This document shows positions 1 to 9,760 of a stretch of 64,000 nucleotides of DNA, piece by piece; positions within the stretch are counted from its first letter, which is position 1; each line of letters begins with the position of its first letter. A program made the translations under genes and the position numbers. This DNA is from Carposina sasakii (taxonomy: Eukaryota > Arthropoda > Insecta > Lepidoptera > Carposinidae), in the NCBI GenBank assembly GCA_014607495.2, contig CP053167.1, positions 1,116,001 through 1,180,000 on the forward strand. Direction: 5' to 3'. The notes under the pieces are model-generated. The model was not told the origin of the DNA, did no database searches, and worked only from the letters and a program-made list of their open reading frames with translations.

Positions 1-285
1 ATCCTTGCCCATCGGGCGCATACATTACATACATACAGGATGTTTTTTGGTCGTCAACGTTCCCGAAAACTACGGAATCTCCTCATCATCACGATCATTT
101 TTCTCCTGTCTGTTCTGTCTCTGTGTCTGGTTCCTGACTGAGTTTTTCTGCATAAATGCACATTGACGCGCGTAGCAACTAGTAGCAAGAGATTTTTTCA
201 CGAGAAATAATTAATATCTGTCTATGAAAAAACTAGCATAAACACTGGACACTATAAATTTCGCCCGATCAAGTAAATATTTTTT

Positions 286-1037
286 TGACGTGAAACGTCT
301 TTAAAATCGCGCCGACACATACGGGTACCAGGTTTAAAAACTGGACCGTAACGAAAAGGTCTATATCATCGTACCTTAATAATTAAAAAACTATTGGTCT
401 TAGAAACAAAAATGTGGTGTAAATATTTCACTTATATAGTCAGCTCGCTGTTATGACATTGAGTTCGTGTCGGGGTCAAGCGGGGGGGCGGGATACTGCG
501 ATAACTGTGCGAAACCGGCGCTCGCGCTTGTTTCTATTCAGTGTAACTCGTGACTCCGACTTTATAGCGTGGTGATTCTTTCGTGTGTTTGTCAAGTTTA
601 TTTGAACCGATTGATTTATACAAAAATAAGTGTAATTTGGACAGTATTTATATCTATACTAATATTATAAAGCTGAAGAGTTTGTTTGTTTGTTTGTTTG
701 AACGCGCTAATCTCAGGAACTACTGGTCTGATTTGAAAAATTCTTTCAGTGTTAGATAGCCCATTTACCAAGGAAGGCTACAGTCTATACAACAACCTGC
801 CCGGCTTCGCACGGGTACAACGCCCCCCCACGCGGACGAAGTCGTGGGCGGCTGCTATTTAAAATAACCAGAAAGTGACAATAAATATATAAACATTTGC
901 TATGTATTTTATGTTTCTATTACGTACCTGTTCTTTTTTTTATTAAAATACTTAAAACAGCGTCCATCTTGTTTTCATTTCAATCTTTTACTTTAAAAGC
1001 GATTCGCTAACATAGACGTTTCACGTTAAAACCAACG
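286..1037. mobile_element. Candidate TIR element inserted in MITE-D
   Basis: The left boundary reads TTTTGACGTGAAACGTCT and the right boundary reads AGACGTTTCACGTTAAAA, an imperfect inverted repeat of about 17 bp. The sequence is absent from the other MITE-D copies at this point. The interior is GC-richer near 470-540 (it includes a run of seven G) and contains a Helitron. The right edge is unclear because 1038-1093 also has no counterpart in MITE-D. Superfamily not recognised. Confidence 0.4.
653..858 (+). mobile_element. Non-autonomous Helitron (Lep1-like)
   Basis: It starts TCTATACTAATATTATAAA, continues with a GTTTGTTTG run and 'AACGCGCTAATCTCAGGAACTA', and ends with the hairpin-forming ACGCGGACGAAGTCGTGGGCGGC. 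Short non-coding elements with this start and 3' hairpin are the typical lepidopteran Lep1 Helitrons. The terminal CTAG is decayed here. Confidence 0.75.
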
Positions 1038-1104
1038 GCCGTGTGCCCCGACACAGCCCCTCCCGCTTTTTTATTTACATCCTTTCCCAGCATTTTTTTT
1101 GGCA

Positions 1105-1242
1105 TCATCATCATCATCATCATCAGCCTATTGCAGTCCACTGCTGGACGTAGGCCTCCCCCAGGGCACGCCACAGGACTGCCATAGTCACCACGCTGGG
1201 CAGGCGGGTTGGTGACCGCAGTTTGTATTTTGGACTATGTTG
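1105..1242 (-). mobile_element. SINE-1, 5'-truncated, with target duplication
   Basis: This minus-strand copy has a (GAT)n tail (seen as CATCATCAT at 1105-1123), then AGCCTATTGCAGTCCACTGC and the SINE-1 body up to GGACTATGTTG. The 12-bp TTTTTTTGGCAT occurs on both sides (about 1094-1104 and 1243-1254) as the target duplication. Truncation at the SINE's 5' end with an intact tail is the signature of target-primed reverse transcription. Confidence 0.85.
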
Positions 1243-1354
1243 TTTTTTTGGCATAAACTTACTTTATTTGATGTAGATAGTATCCTCCGCCTCTGTTAAG
1301 GGTGGCAACGAAAAAACATCCTGTATGCATCTGGCTTCTTCTCATATTTCTGAC

Positions 1355-1432
1355 GATGGCGCTAGTTACTATGTGTATGACCACATTTTCTGATTCACTG
1401 CGTATAAAAAATGTTAGTTCCGAAATCAGGCA
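1355..1432. repeat. Family J dispersed repeat
   Basis: It contains GATGGCGCTAGTTACTA and GTTCCGAAATCAGGC, shared with 17,515-17,620 and 59,750-59,860 and in reverse with parts of 14,390-14,420 and 51,070-51,125. No termini or tail could be defined, so its class is unknown. Confidence 0.55.
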
Positions 1433-1827
1433 AATTATTATAATTAATTATGAAACCTATGTAGCTATGTAATACAGCTGTATACATGGTATCAGATGTC
1501 CCTTCTTTACAAACTAAATTCACATAATGTCAAAATTTTGACAGACGAACTAATTATATCAACACACAAATGTCAAGAGTAACTTCGGATCATTGGGTTC
1601 CGCATGATTTCACGCTCACATAATAATATAATACATAATTCAAAATAATCAAGTTATTTCGTCAGGGAAAGGTTTAAAGCAATATTTATAATCACATTTT
1701 GATCGTCTTCATGATTTTCTTCTCCCTTTATTACTGTGTAATTTATAACCTTGCAGGGGTTCTGAATCTTTGGGCGTTATAATTGGGACACCAGTGGCGA
1801 CGCTACCTATTGCGCTACCAAAAAAAT

Positions 1828-2026
1828 CTATACTAATATTATAAAGCTGAAGAGTATGTTTGTTTGAACGCGCTAATCTCAGGAACTATATACTGGTCCG
1901 ATTTGAAAAATTCTTACAGTGTTAGATAGCCAATTTATCGTGGAAGGCTACAGGCTATGTAGAAGCCCACCCCAGCTTTACATGGGTGCAATGCCCCCTC
2001 ACGCGGACGAAGTCGTGGACGGCCGC
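1828..2026 (+). mobile_element. Non-autonomous Helitron (Lep1-like)
   Basis: This is a near-full second copy of the 653-858 element, with the same TCTATACTAATATTATAAAG start, the 'GTGTTAGATAGCC' core and the CACGCGGACGAAGTCGTGG 3' hairpin. The 74-codon open frame across its 3' half is not a gene. Confidence 0.75.
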
Positions 2027-2149
2027 GAGTGTAGTATAACTAGTTTAACTTTCAGGAGTTTAGGACTTTGTGTAAGGTACATAAATGAAATTGTATTAGG
2101 CGTTACAATTCGGAAGTTCAAACATTTCTCATGGCGATTGTAGTTAGTG

Positions 2150-2240
2150 CAAGTGCCTGTTGTCGCAATTATGAGTTATCAGATCCGAGGGTCAGTGGAG
2201 GGTGTAGGGCCCGGTGGTGGGCGCACCCATAGTAAATGTA
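2150..2240 (+). repeat. Family G repeat
   Basis: It carries GAGGGTCAGTGGAGGGTGTA and GGGCCCGGTGGTGGGCGC, the core of a GC-rich repeat also found at 6971-7114 (as a head-to-head pair), 17,085-17,235, 48,235-48,360 and 58,875-59,010. Class unknown. Confidence 0.6.
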
Positions 2241-2479
2241 AGGTACATAGATAATGCGACAGTTTTACGGCCGAGAGCGAAGTTCGCAAAGTTATCGAAA
2301 CACTAGTTGTTGCCCGCGACATCGTCCGCGTGGACCACAGAATATAGCCCATGTTCTTCTCCGTACTCCCAACTGCATGTATGGAAAATTTCAAGAAGAT
2401 TGTTGTTGAAGATAAGATGTAATTATTACTGAACAAACAACAAGTAGGTATACTAAATAATATGTTTTCTCAAGCATGG

Positions 2480-2540
2480 ACTTATTCGTCAACTCGCGGG
2501 TGCACCCGCGAGTTTCAGGCACGCGAGTTGACGAATAAGT
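2480..2540. repeat. Perfect 19-bp inverted repeat overlapping a 20-bp palindrome
   Basis: ACTTATTCGTCAACTCGCG (2480-2498) is repeated perfectly inverted at 2522-2540. Overlapping its left arm is a 20-bp perfect palindrome at 2493-2512 centred on GGGTGCACCC. The two structures use the same CTCGCG bases and cannot form together. It may be the core of a small palindromic transposon; no flanking duplication was resolved. Confidence 0.7.
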
Positions 2541-2794
2541 TCAAGTGTAGCTACTCCGCGCATGTTAAAACTGTGCGTCGGCAGCTACATACACGTGCGA
2601 GTAAGATAACAATATCAACCATCTCCTTCGTACCTATCGTTGCGATCGTTTGTGATTGGTCAATTTAATTTATTACTTCTTACACCACCTTAGTTCATAA
2701 GTACCTAGCCTACGTTTAAATATAAGCGAAATTTTAAATAAATTCATTCCGAAATCAGCAGTCAAGACTTTTAATACTCTACAAACGCCAGTCT

Positions 2795-2945
2795 CTAAAC
2801 AAGCATGCCGTCTGGTAGAAGATCAGTGACAAGTTGCTAGCTTATCGCCTGAGAGAACGCCCCTACGTTCCTTAGTCGACTCTTACGACATGCACGGAAG
2901 GAGATGCAACTGATGTATTCTAGTGAAGCCCGCATCAGCAAGGAT
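2795..2945 (+). repeat. Family B repeat (partial)
   Basis: It contains the family core GATCAGTGACAAGTTGCTAG, TTAGTCGACTCTTACGACAT, GCACGGAAGGAGATGCA and the end AGCCCGCATCAGCA. The full family sequence is about 220 bp and ends in a short stem GCTGATG...CATCAGC. It is the commonest repeat here (about 20 copies on both strands). No poly-A, terminal inverted repeat or target duplication was found, so its class is open. Confidence 0.7.
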
Positions 2946-3829
2946 CGCGATCAGGACAATCTAATTGCCTAATACAAATAATTGAAGTTTGAATAGTAAG
3001 CTAGGCTAAAGGTTGAATTAATATTCGATGCTACATTTTACATACATATATAATCACGCTTTTACATGCTACATTTTAGGTTTTTGATATTTCTCTATTC
3101 CCTGAAAAATAACTTAAGTCCTATCCTAATGAGTCACGTACCTACATCTTTCAAACTCTCTTTGAATAATTACCTACAAGCGCCTACTAGAAAATGTACA
3201 GCAATGTTGTTTACACGGTGAACGTATTCGAAGGAGCCTAAAATAAAGACTAAATTAAATTTCTGAATTAATCACATAATACAAAGAGTGCCTTAATTTG
3301 AATATGTTTCGTACGAGATGGAAACATAGAAATTAATTATTTTGTTAAGTTTTAAGACATTTTATTTGAGAGAAAAATATTTTGAGTAAGTTATTTTGTA
3401 ACTTTTGGTTCCGTACCTGCCTGAAAGATTATGTTTCATTGCTGGAAATTATAAATCGTAATCTTTATTTTAATATAGAAGTCTACAGAAGTAAAAAAGT
3501 CTACATCTGTATAATAATAATACATGTATTCTTAGGTATATGAAGGAAAGCTTTGAAATAAAATGTTTTCAAAGGTCGGAAGAATTTTATTTTAATAAAT
3601 GTCATCGTTAGAGTTTCTGTGATATTAGTTTGTAGGCCTGTCTTTCTGTATGTCAACATTTTACCGTGTAATATGAAAGAGACGGCGGCGATATTCGTGG
3701 AATTTGAAAACAAAGATAAAAGCCCAGTTTTGTTCGGTATAATATTCTCAGAAAATTGCCACTGTTTTTGTAGTAGGAAAACAGAAGTTCGAAACAAAGT
3801 ATAGCTTTTTTCATATATCCTTATACATC
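2946..3829. other. Unassigned AT-rich stretch
   Basis: No repeat boundary, splice pair or protein-like frame is evident. A short piece near 3040-3062 resembles the SINE-E tail (TATATAATCACGC). The small open frames on both strands around 3500-3800 overlap in AT-rich DNA and show no recognisable residues. Confidence 0.5.
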
Positions 3830-3832
3830 TTA

Positions 3833-3989
3833 GGTCCGGCGCACATATGGCGAAGCACAGGGCAGAGAATTATTCTGAAATAAATGATTTTCGATATTTT
3901 CAATGCATTTGCATATGTCGATGTCGATAATGATTTGCCAGTGAAAAATTCTCTGCGCTGCGATGCGCCATAATAATGTGCGCCGGCCC
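3833..3989. mobile_element. PIF/Harbinger-like MITE
   Basis: The 157-bp element has long imperfect terminal inverted repeats: GGTCCGGCGCACATATGGCG at the left and, reverse-complemented, GGGCCGGCGCACATTATTAT at the right, with similarity extending into CAGAGAATT, about 45 bp in all. Both sides carry TTA (3830-3832, 3990-3992), the 3-bp target duplication typical of PIF/Harbinger elements. Confidence 0.75.
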
Positions 3990-3992
3990 TTA

Positions 3993-4559
3993 GCCTTCAC
4001 TTTAATTATGGAAAAAATATTTAATTTCCTTAAAAGTACCTACCTGTTAGGTAGGTAAATAAAGCACGTTTTTTTTGCTCCACAATCCATTTGCGCCAAT
4101 TTGAAAATAGACATTCATTCATTTAAATTACATCATAGTGAGTATGTTAGGTCATCTACCTACGTAATTTCAGTAGCCCCACAGTAAACTTAATAGTAAA
4201 GGGTGACTCAGGTAAATTAACGTTGCATTGTTTGACCCTTTCGTCGCGGAACCCCAAAAATTTGACAGATGCTCATGTCAGGTAGGTAACATATCTGTCC
4301 CTTTCCAACCAAGTTCACCGCACTCTTCTATGTTGGTACCTATTGTACCTAGCTAGTTAGTAGTGAAGTAAACGCACAGAGCAATGCTGATGCATTTAGT
4401 GCAACATCCGTGACTTTAAACGAAAACAAACTAAAACTACCTTTCCAAACCGACTGCCAACACGCACAGCGATAAATACCCTGCCTAACAACCCTAAACA
4501 AGCCACTGTTTTACTAAATTCAACCAAAATACCTTTTAAAATTTAACAGAAACTTCATT
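3993..4559. other. Unassigned stretch before the candidate promoter
   Basis: AT-rich, with no repeat seen elsewhere in the window and no convincing frame. It may be the upstream flank of the candidate transcription unit at 4560-4992. Confidence 0.4.
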
Positions 4560-4850
4560 TTGTTATTAGTTATCGGCATGGTAACCTGACGAAGTGAAGA
4601 AGCGCAACAGTTGGCCGCATAGCGCAGCGATCGAGTGTTTTTTCATTACGCAAGGTTATATTTTTCTTAACAGCCCGCCAGTTACCGCGTGGAGTCGACG
4701 TAGGAACCTCGCGTCTCGTCGTTTTCGCGCCGAAAACTTTTATCTTACGCCAAATATAATCGAAAATATGTGCTAATCGATGCGATATACGATATTATAT
4801 CGGTGGAGTGTTGTTACGTTAAGTTTGTGGTGAAATTGAGAGTGCTAAGT
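4560..4850 (+). promoter_or_regulatory. Candidate CpG-rich promoter
   Basis: This stretch is GC- and CpG-richer than its surroundings (GGCCGCATAGCGCAGCGATCG, CTCGCGTCTCGTCGTTTTCG) and matches none of the repeat families seen here. It lies directly upstream of a stretch ending in a consensus splice donor. No TATA box is placed correctly; a TCAGTT initiator-like motif is at 4889-4894. The promoter call is inference from composition and position. Confidence 0.4.
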
Positions 4851-4992
4851 GTGTTTAAAAGTGCATTCCACGGTGATTCATCTTAGGTTCAGTTGCCGTG
4901 TCCAAGTATCGAATCTTGGTTGAAATGAAAGTATTGTTATTTTGTGAACTTGTTATGGAGTAGCTGTTAATACTTGGAACTTCAATATATAA
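4800..4992 (+). other. Candidate 5'-untranslated first exon
   Basis: Unique sequence ends at AAG|GTAAGTAGG (donor after 4992), a near-perfect 5' splice site. All three frames contain stops. The only notable start, at 4924, opens a 12-codon frame closed by TAG before the donor, so any transcript would carry this exon as leader with a short upstream ORF. The 5' boundary is arbitrary because the start site is unresolved. If real, most of the window would be intron of a + strand gene or lncRNA. Promoter-like composition and the donor support this; no expression evidence is available. Confidence 0.4.
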
Positions 4993-5383
4993 GGTAAGTA
5001 GGTGTTTATGCATTGATAAGATTAGTTTGGTTTTAGTCGCGTGAGCTATATTAATTAGTTCATTTCTTCTAGGCTTAACGATTGATAAATCAGTAATTTG
5101 TTTGTTTTTGGTCTAATTAAGTTATTTGCAAACCAATTTATTTGTTTGATAACGTTTAAGTAGGTCTGTAAATACAATTATTGGACGGCTAGCTATCCTA
5201 TGTAAAGACTAGGTAGATATAGGTACCTAGATAGATAGGCACATTACCTACCTAACCTGTTCTAGGAATCCTTCCATACAATGAAACCCATCGTTAGTCA
5301 TAGATTCAAAAATAAGTTAGTAGGTAGCTTATATGGATAGTTAGATTTGAATAGAAGTGGTATTCTTCTGTCTATCTATCTTC

Positions 5384-5720
5384 TATTCTACGCTGTCTGT
5401 ACATGGAAGATATTATGAGAAAAAATATTATAGTTTCTATTATTATACGAGACCTTTATCAACGCAATAGGTAGTACCCAAAAGAATTATTTTTGGAATT
5501 TTTGTCTGTTTGTTGGTTTGTGTGTTTGTCTGTGCGTTTGTGCACGCTAATCTCAGAAACGGCTGAACCGATTTGGATGCAGTTTTCAGGAATATATTGT
5601 GACAAGTAATTCAACATATAGGCTACTTTTCATCCCGGGAAAATGTTTTTATCCCGGATAATTTCGACATTTTGTTTTTTCTGTAGTCCACGCGGACGGA
5701 GTCGCGGGTGTGCACTAGTC
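5384..5720 (+). mobile_element. Non-autonomous Helitron, second subtype
   Basis: It contains CGCTGTCTGTACATGGAAGA, AACGGCTGAACCGATTTGGA, ATCCCGGATAATTTCGACAT and the 3' hairpin CCACGCGGACGGAGTCGCGGG, ending GTGCACTAGT with the Helitron CTAG. It is homologous to the copies at 9253-9490 and 52,905-53,502. Confidence 0.8.
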
Positions 5721-5758
5721 TATATTATAGCCACATCACATACACAGAAAGGGTAGTA

Positions 5759-6110
5759 CAGTAGAACTCCAATTATCCGAATTAATGGGGACCGGGACCC
5801 ATTCGGATAATCAAATATTCGGATAATCGGATTATTTAAAAAAAAATTGCCATTGGAGAGAATAAAAGCTACGTTTTGATATTGCACTATTTTTTATTGA
5901 ATTAAATGAAAGAAACATGAAATTTTCACATGTTTTAAATATAAATAAAATGTTAAAAGTTAAGACAAGTCAAATCAAGACTTGACGCGCAAACACTGGC
6001 TTCGCGGGGGGAAGGATAATAGCGCACTTAGACTTTTTTTGGACTATTTTTGGTGATTCGGATAATCGGCGATTCGGATAGTCGGAGTTCGGATAATTGG
6101 AGTTCTACTG
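5759..6110. mobile_element. pogo/Tigger-like MITE
   Basis: The 352-bp element runs from CAGTAGAACTCCAATTATCC to the inverted end GGATAATTGGAGTTCTACTG, flanked by TA on both sides (5757-5758, 6111-6112). 'TTCGGATAAT' motifs recur inside each end. TA duplication plus CAGT-type termini with such subterminal repeats fits the pogo/Tigger branch of Tc1-mariner. There is no transposase; the middle is AT-rich filler. Confidence 0.85.
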
Positions 6111-6212
6111 TATTTATTTTCTTTCCTACCGAATAGAACCTAACCTCATTCTATCCTAGGATTCCTAGGTACCTATACCTAACCAACTAGATAGTTATGG
6201 GAGATGCGAACA

Positions 6213-6443
6213 TGCCGTGGTTGTATTGGCAGAGTAGATTGCACCACCCCATGTCAGGCCAAGGGTATCGTAAAAGGCGAAGAAGTGGGCAGCAGAGCCT
6301 CCCGTGTTGGCAACATCGTCCGAAAATCACGCTGCGGTCAGCAACCCGCGTGCCCAGCGTGGTGACTGGGCAATAACCCTAGGCAGTAGCCTTGTGTGTC
6401 TTAGTGGGACCTACGTCCAACAGTGGACTGCTATTGGCTGATG
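6213..6443 (+). mobile_element. SINE-1, diverged
   Basis: It runs from a degenerate GCCGTGG head through GTGGGCAGCAGAGCCTCCCG and CGCCCAGCGTGGTGAC-like body motifs to GTCCAACAGTGGACTGCTAT and TTGGCTGATG. Many substitutions relative to the 30.6-kb copy mark it as old. Confidence 0.7.
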
Positions 6444-6566
6444 TGTATAACTGGCTAGGTAGTTATGTAGACAGGATCGGTAGTCGGTAGTTCACCTACT
6501 ATAGTGTGAACGGATCCTCTAACTTAACAGACTGGCTGCTACTGTCTGAACTAGCTCAGACAATGC

Positions 6567-6762
6567 GGCCCCCTTATTTATACCTAACTAGCAAACGCAA
6601 AGCGATAGCGAAAATTGTACAAAAATCGCTGATTTCTTGTCAAATTCGTATTATGTAATATGAATTTTCAAAGGAAATTTGTCATTACAAGGCGAATATT
6701 GTACAATATTCGCTATCGCTTTGTTTCGGCTTTGCTATTGCAAGTTAGGTAGTCAGGAGGCC
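6567..6762. mobile_element. MITE-I copy 1
   Basis: Ends are GGCCCCCTTATT and, inverted, GGCCTCCTGACTACCTAACT. Inside lie long imperfect inverted repeats AAAGCGATAGCGAAAATTGT and ACAATATTCGCTATCGCTTT around an AT-rich centre. A second copy lies inverted at 26,495-26,679. The target duplication was not resolved. Confidence 0.65.
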
Positions 6763-6970
6763 GATTTCGCTGGACTAAGTAGGCCAGAAAATGTGCTGAA
6801 CAGACCCGTAGTTACTAGGTATGTCGGTATCTAGTAGACTGGCAGAAGCAACGCGTAAGCAATAATTGTTAAATATTCATTAATTGCTTATAAAATTCGT
6901 CAAAAGGCTACATTTTATTAAATATTTATAAATGAAATTGTATTAAGCGTTACAATTCGGAAGTTCAAAC

Positions 6971-7114
6971 ATTCACTATGGCTGCGCCCACCACCGGGCC
7001 CTACACCCTCCACTGACCCTCGGATCTGATAACTCATAACTGCGAAAACAGGCACTTGCACTTGAGGGTCAGTGGAGGGTGTAGGGCCCGGTGGTGGGCG
7101 CACCCATAGTGAAT
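6971..7114. repeat. Head-to-head pair of family G forming a 51-bp-arm hairpin
   Basis: The arms are 6971-7021 and 7064-7114, inverted, with one mismatch in 51 bp (GGCTGC versus GGGTGC). The 42-bp spacer is itself family-G flank. The arms carry GGGCCCTACACCCTCC and its complement. Single family-G units elsewhere show that this is an inverted duplication, not the native unit. Confidence 0.85.
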
Positions 7115-7159
7115 AAATATTTATATTAAAATTGGTTCAGTCTGTGGTCTATGCATACA

Positions 7160-7312
7160 TACACGGCTGTTATCCAGAACTGCGAGATCATTAAAGAGAT
7201 TCTACAGCCTCGTTTAAGTTGCTAATAACAAATTGCTAGCTTATTGCCTCTGAGAAAATGCCCGATTTTCTTAGTCGACTCTTACGACATGCACGGAAAG
7301 AGATATGCGTCT
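7160..7312 (+). repeat. Family B repeat
   Basis: Diverged copy with ACACGGCTGTTATCCAGAAC near the start and TTAGTCGACTCTTACGACAT and GCACGGAAAGAGAT near the end. The 3' stem is degraded. Confidence 0.6.
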
Positions 7313-7752
7313 GATGATGCATTGCATGTTGGGTTGGGATAATTTTATCACTGTGGCAACCCTAGTTAGTTGCTATTGAATCAGGTAACTTAGTGCAAAT
7401 AAATCATTTACCTATCACAAAGTGGACACAGCACCCACTAAATCCCAAGATAATCCCAATTCGTTAAGTTGAACCCAAAATTAATAATTAACCAAAACCA
7501 AGCAATAACTCTGGTTCAATATTGAACCATAATCCGTACTTCATGTTAATCCTCTATTATAGTTACACATAGTTTTAACGTGCGTGGCGAGATTCGGAAT
7601 TACAAATAGCGATACAATAATATGTGACTATCATTTTTATTCGCACTACAACTAGCGCCACAGTCTTGGTTGATGGAACCTTGTCGCGTTAAACCTCTTA
7701 CTAGGGGCTGTTTGCGAAGCATCTTTGCTGATAGATACAGGATTAGTATTAA

Positions 7753-8288
7753 GCTACGTCCACACTATTGTTAAAGTCATTGTCTATTTGTTCTCAAGTA
7801 AACTTAGCTTTGAAAGTCATTGTGAGATTTCTCATAGTAAGCTTTGTAGTTTGGGTTGTCAGATATATTTCCTATGCAACGATAAGCGGTTCTATTGTCT
7901 TATAAAGAAAGCACACCAAGTTTTTAATCTCGGCTTAATTTTAAATTACGTCTATCGAACAAGTTGTCTCTTTCTTTTTAGGAATGTAAAAAGAAAACGA
8001 AAGCATGACAGTGTGCGAATACGCGGATAAAAAATAATCTAAAACATTTTGGTGCAGACGGATTTAAAAACTGTGTTTTTCCGGCAGATTTGCGTTACAT
8101 GACTTTACACACACATTGCAGCATTTCTGCACAATTTGGTTCGGGTTTAAGTTGGTATTTAAATCAGAAAAGGTTACATAACCAGATTGACATTGCCTTG
8201 TCTTTAAAAAGATATCTAACGGACCTATACTTTAGACGTGGATGCATATTTTAAACACTTCTCAGTTTGACCATGGTGTGGACGAGGC
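7753..8288. mobile_element. Candidate 0.54-kb TIR element
   Basis: GCTACGTCCACACTATTGTT at the left and, reverse-complemented, GCCTCGTCCACACCATGGTC at the right match at roughly 19 of 27 positions. The interior is AT-rich and non-coding; the 101-codon open frame at 7725-8030 crosses the left edge and has no recognisable features. No second copy or clear target duplication was seen. Confidence 0.35.
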
Positions 8289-8404
8289 ATTACAAAATGC
8301 TTGAGGCATTTCCGATCAGCTTTATATTAACTATGCTAATGTAATAGATGTTTTCGGTAGTTATATCATAAATATTAACAATATATTGTTTAATTTTTAT
8401 CCTG

Positions 8405-8512
8405 TGTTGATGCGGGGCTTAACTAAAACACATCAGCTGCATCTACATTTGTCCCAGCTATGCTAAACGTGACTGCGGGACCTCCTTTGTGATACTGCAC
8501 TTACGGCACTGA
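8405..8512 (-). repeat. Family B repeat
   Basis: Minus-strand copy: GTTGATGCGGGGCTTAACTA, ACATCAGCTGCATCT, then GCTATGCTAAACGTGACTGC. The middle of the family (the CTTACGACATGC part) is deleted. It is followed directly by SINE-3. Confidence 0.6.
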
Positions 8513-8747
8513 CGGCCGGCTGGTCTAGTTGGTAGTGAGTGACCCTGCCTGCGACGCCATAGGTCCTGGGTTCGAATCCCGGTAGGTGCAAACATTGATA
8601 TGATGAATATCAATGTTTGTTTTCGAGTCATGAATGTTTCTATACTTATCTATGTATTTATATACCGTTGCTTAGTACCCACGACACAAGACCTTAGGGA
8701 TCTTACTCTGGGACTAGGTTAATGTGTTGTGTAGTGTGTGAATATTT
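8513..8747 (+). mobile_element. SINE-3, tRNA-derived
   Basis: The head resembles a tRNA gene: a box-A-like TGGTCTAGTTGGTAGTG at 8521-8537 and a perfect box-B GGGTTCGAATCCC at 8568-8580, the internal RNA polymerase III promoter. The body continues AAACATTGATATGATGAATA, TACCGTTGCTTAGTACCCAC and GACCTTAGGGATC. The 3' end runs straight into SINE-1 sequence with no tail. Related pieces lie at 44,490-44,675 and 51,935-51,990. Confidence 0.8.
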
Positions 8748-8924
8748 GCCCATAGTCACCACGCTGGGCAGGCGGGTTGGTGACCGCAGTTTGTATTTTG
8801 GACTATGTTGTCAACACGGGAGGCGCTGATGCCCACCTCCCGGAAACCTTTTAATCGCCTCGCACGATACCCAAGGGCAGACATGGGATGGTACAAAATT
8901 CTACTCTGCCGACATCACGCGGCC
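8748..8924 (-). mobile_element. SINE-1 lacking its tail, fused to SINE-3
   Basis: It starts inside SINE-1 at GCCCATAGTCACCACGCTGG and runs to the 5' end (CTGCCGACATCACGCGGCC). The last ~70 bp and the tail are missing, exactly where SINE-3 ends, so the junction is a chimera, not two simple insertions. Confidence 0.7.
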
Positions 8925-9252
8925 ATTACCTAGGTCCTAGGTACAAGTGTCAAATTATTGTCTAGAGTCGTTGTAAATTATGTTATGCTGTACATAGATA
9001 CTGCAATTCACAAGGGTGGTTAATCTAATAACTTGGAACACCTTCAGCCCTTTGAGAACATGGAGAGGTCTTAATGAAATGTGCGAACAAGTTAATAACA
9101 TACTACATGGTACGTAAGTTATATGATTTTCGCTGTCAGAGGCGCTAGTGTCTTTGTAACTTTATAGAATACGGTTCGATATATTTGTAGTTCCATAAAA
9201 ATCCGTGGTGTTTGTATTGAAACGGCGAGGAGCCCTTCCTATTATTTTGTGA

Positions 9253-9490
9253 TCTTCTATACATATAATAAAAATGTAACGGATCGCTGTCTGTACATGA
9301 AAGATATATGAGAAAAAATATTATGGGAGACCTTTATCAACGCAATAGAACCGATTTCGATGCAGTTTTCAGGAATATATTGTAACAGGTCCCACTTAAC
9401 ATATAGGCTACTTTTTATCCCGGGAAAATGTTTTATCCCGGATAATTTCGACATTATGTTTTTTCTGTTAGCTAATAATAAAATTCTTAG
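9253..9490 (+). mobile_element. Helitron, 3' end lost
   Basis: It starts TCTATACATATAATAAAAAT, then CGGATCGCTGTCTGTACATG, CCGATTTCGATGCAGTTTTC and TATCCCGGATAATTTCGACA; the 3' CGCGGAC hairpin is absent. Compare 52,905-53,502. Confidence 0.7.
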
Positions 9491-9611
9491 TGGATTTATT
9501 GTCGCTATACATATATGGGAGAAAGTAGACTGGTTTGTCTATTATTCGTAAAGTCTATATGATGCGTTTTTAATTTTACTAAGGGTAGATTTGTCAATAA
9601 ATTAAAATTTC

Positions 9612-9760
9612 ATGATCTCTCCGACCGTGTTTCGACCAAGGCGACCAATCTCTACAGAGATTGGCCAGGTACGCAGGAGATATTATAGTGCACAAGTGTG
9701 TGCGCAAACACAGTATTACACGCAAACTATTCCGTTACTCTCATAGTCCGATGGGACGGA
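9612..9760 (-). mobile_element. SINE-2 3' half
   Basis: Reverse-strand match to 48,451-48,792: CTCCGACCGTGTTTCGACCA, GAGATTGGCCAGGTACGCAG, GCACAAGTGTGTGCGCAAAC and TCTCATAGTCCGATGGGACG. The tRNA-like head is missing, as expected for 5' truncation. Confidence 0.75.

Larger units (their letters stand above)
36..1323 (+). mobile_element. MITE-D copy 1, interrupted by later insertions
   Basis: The element begins CAGGATG after a TA and ends CATCCTG before a TA, the layout of a Tc1/mariner-type MITE. The left part (36 to about 285) matches the complete 369-bp copy at 63,576-63,944, and the right part (1243-1323, GGCATAAACTTACTT onward) matches that copy's other end. About 950 bp of foreign sequence lies between them: a candidate TIR element, a Helitron and a SINE. 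It has no coding capacity. Confidence 0.75.
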
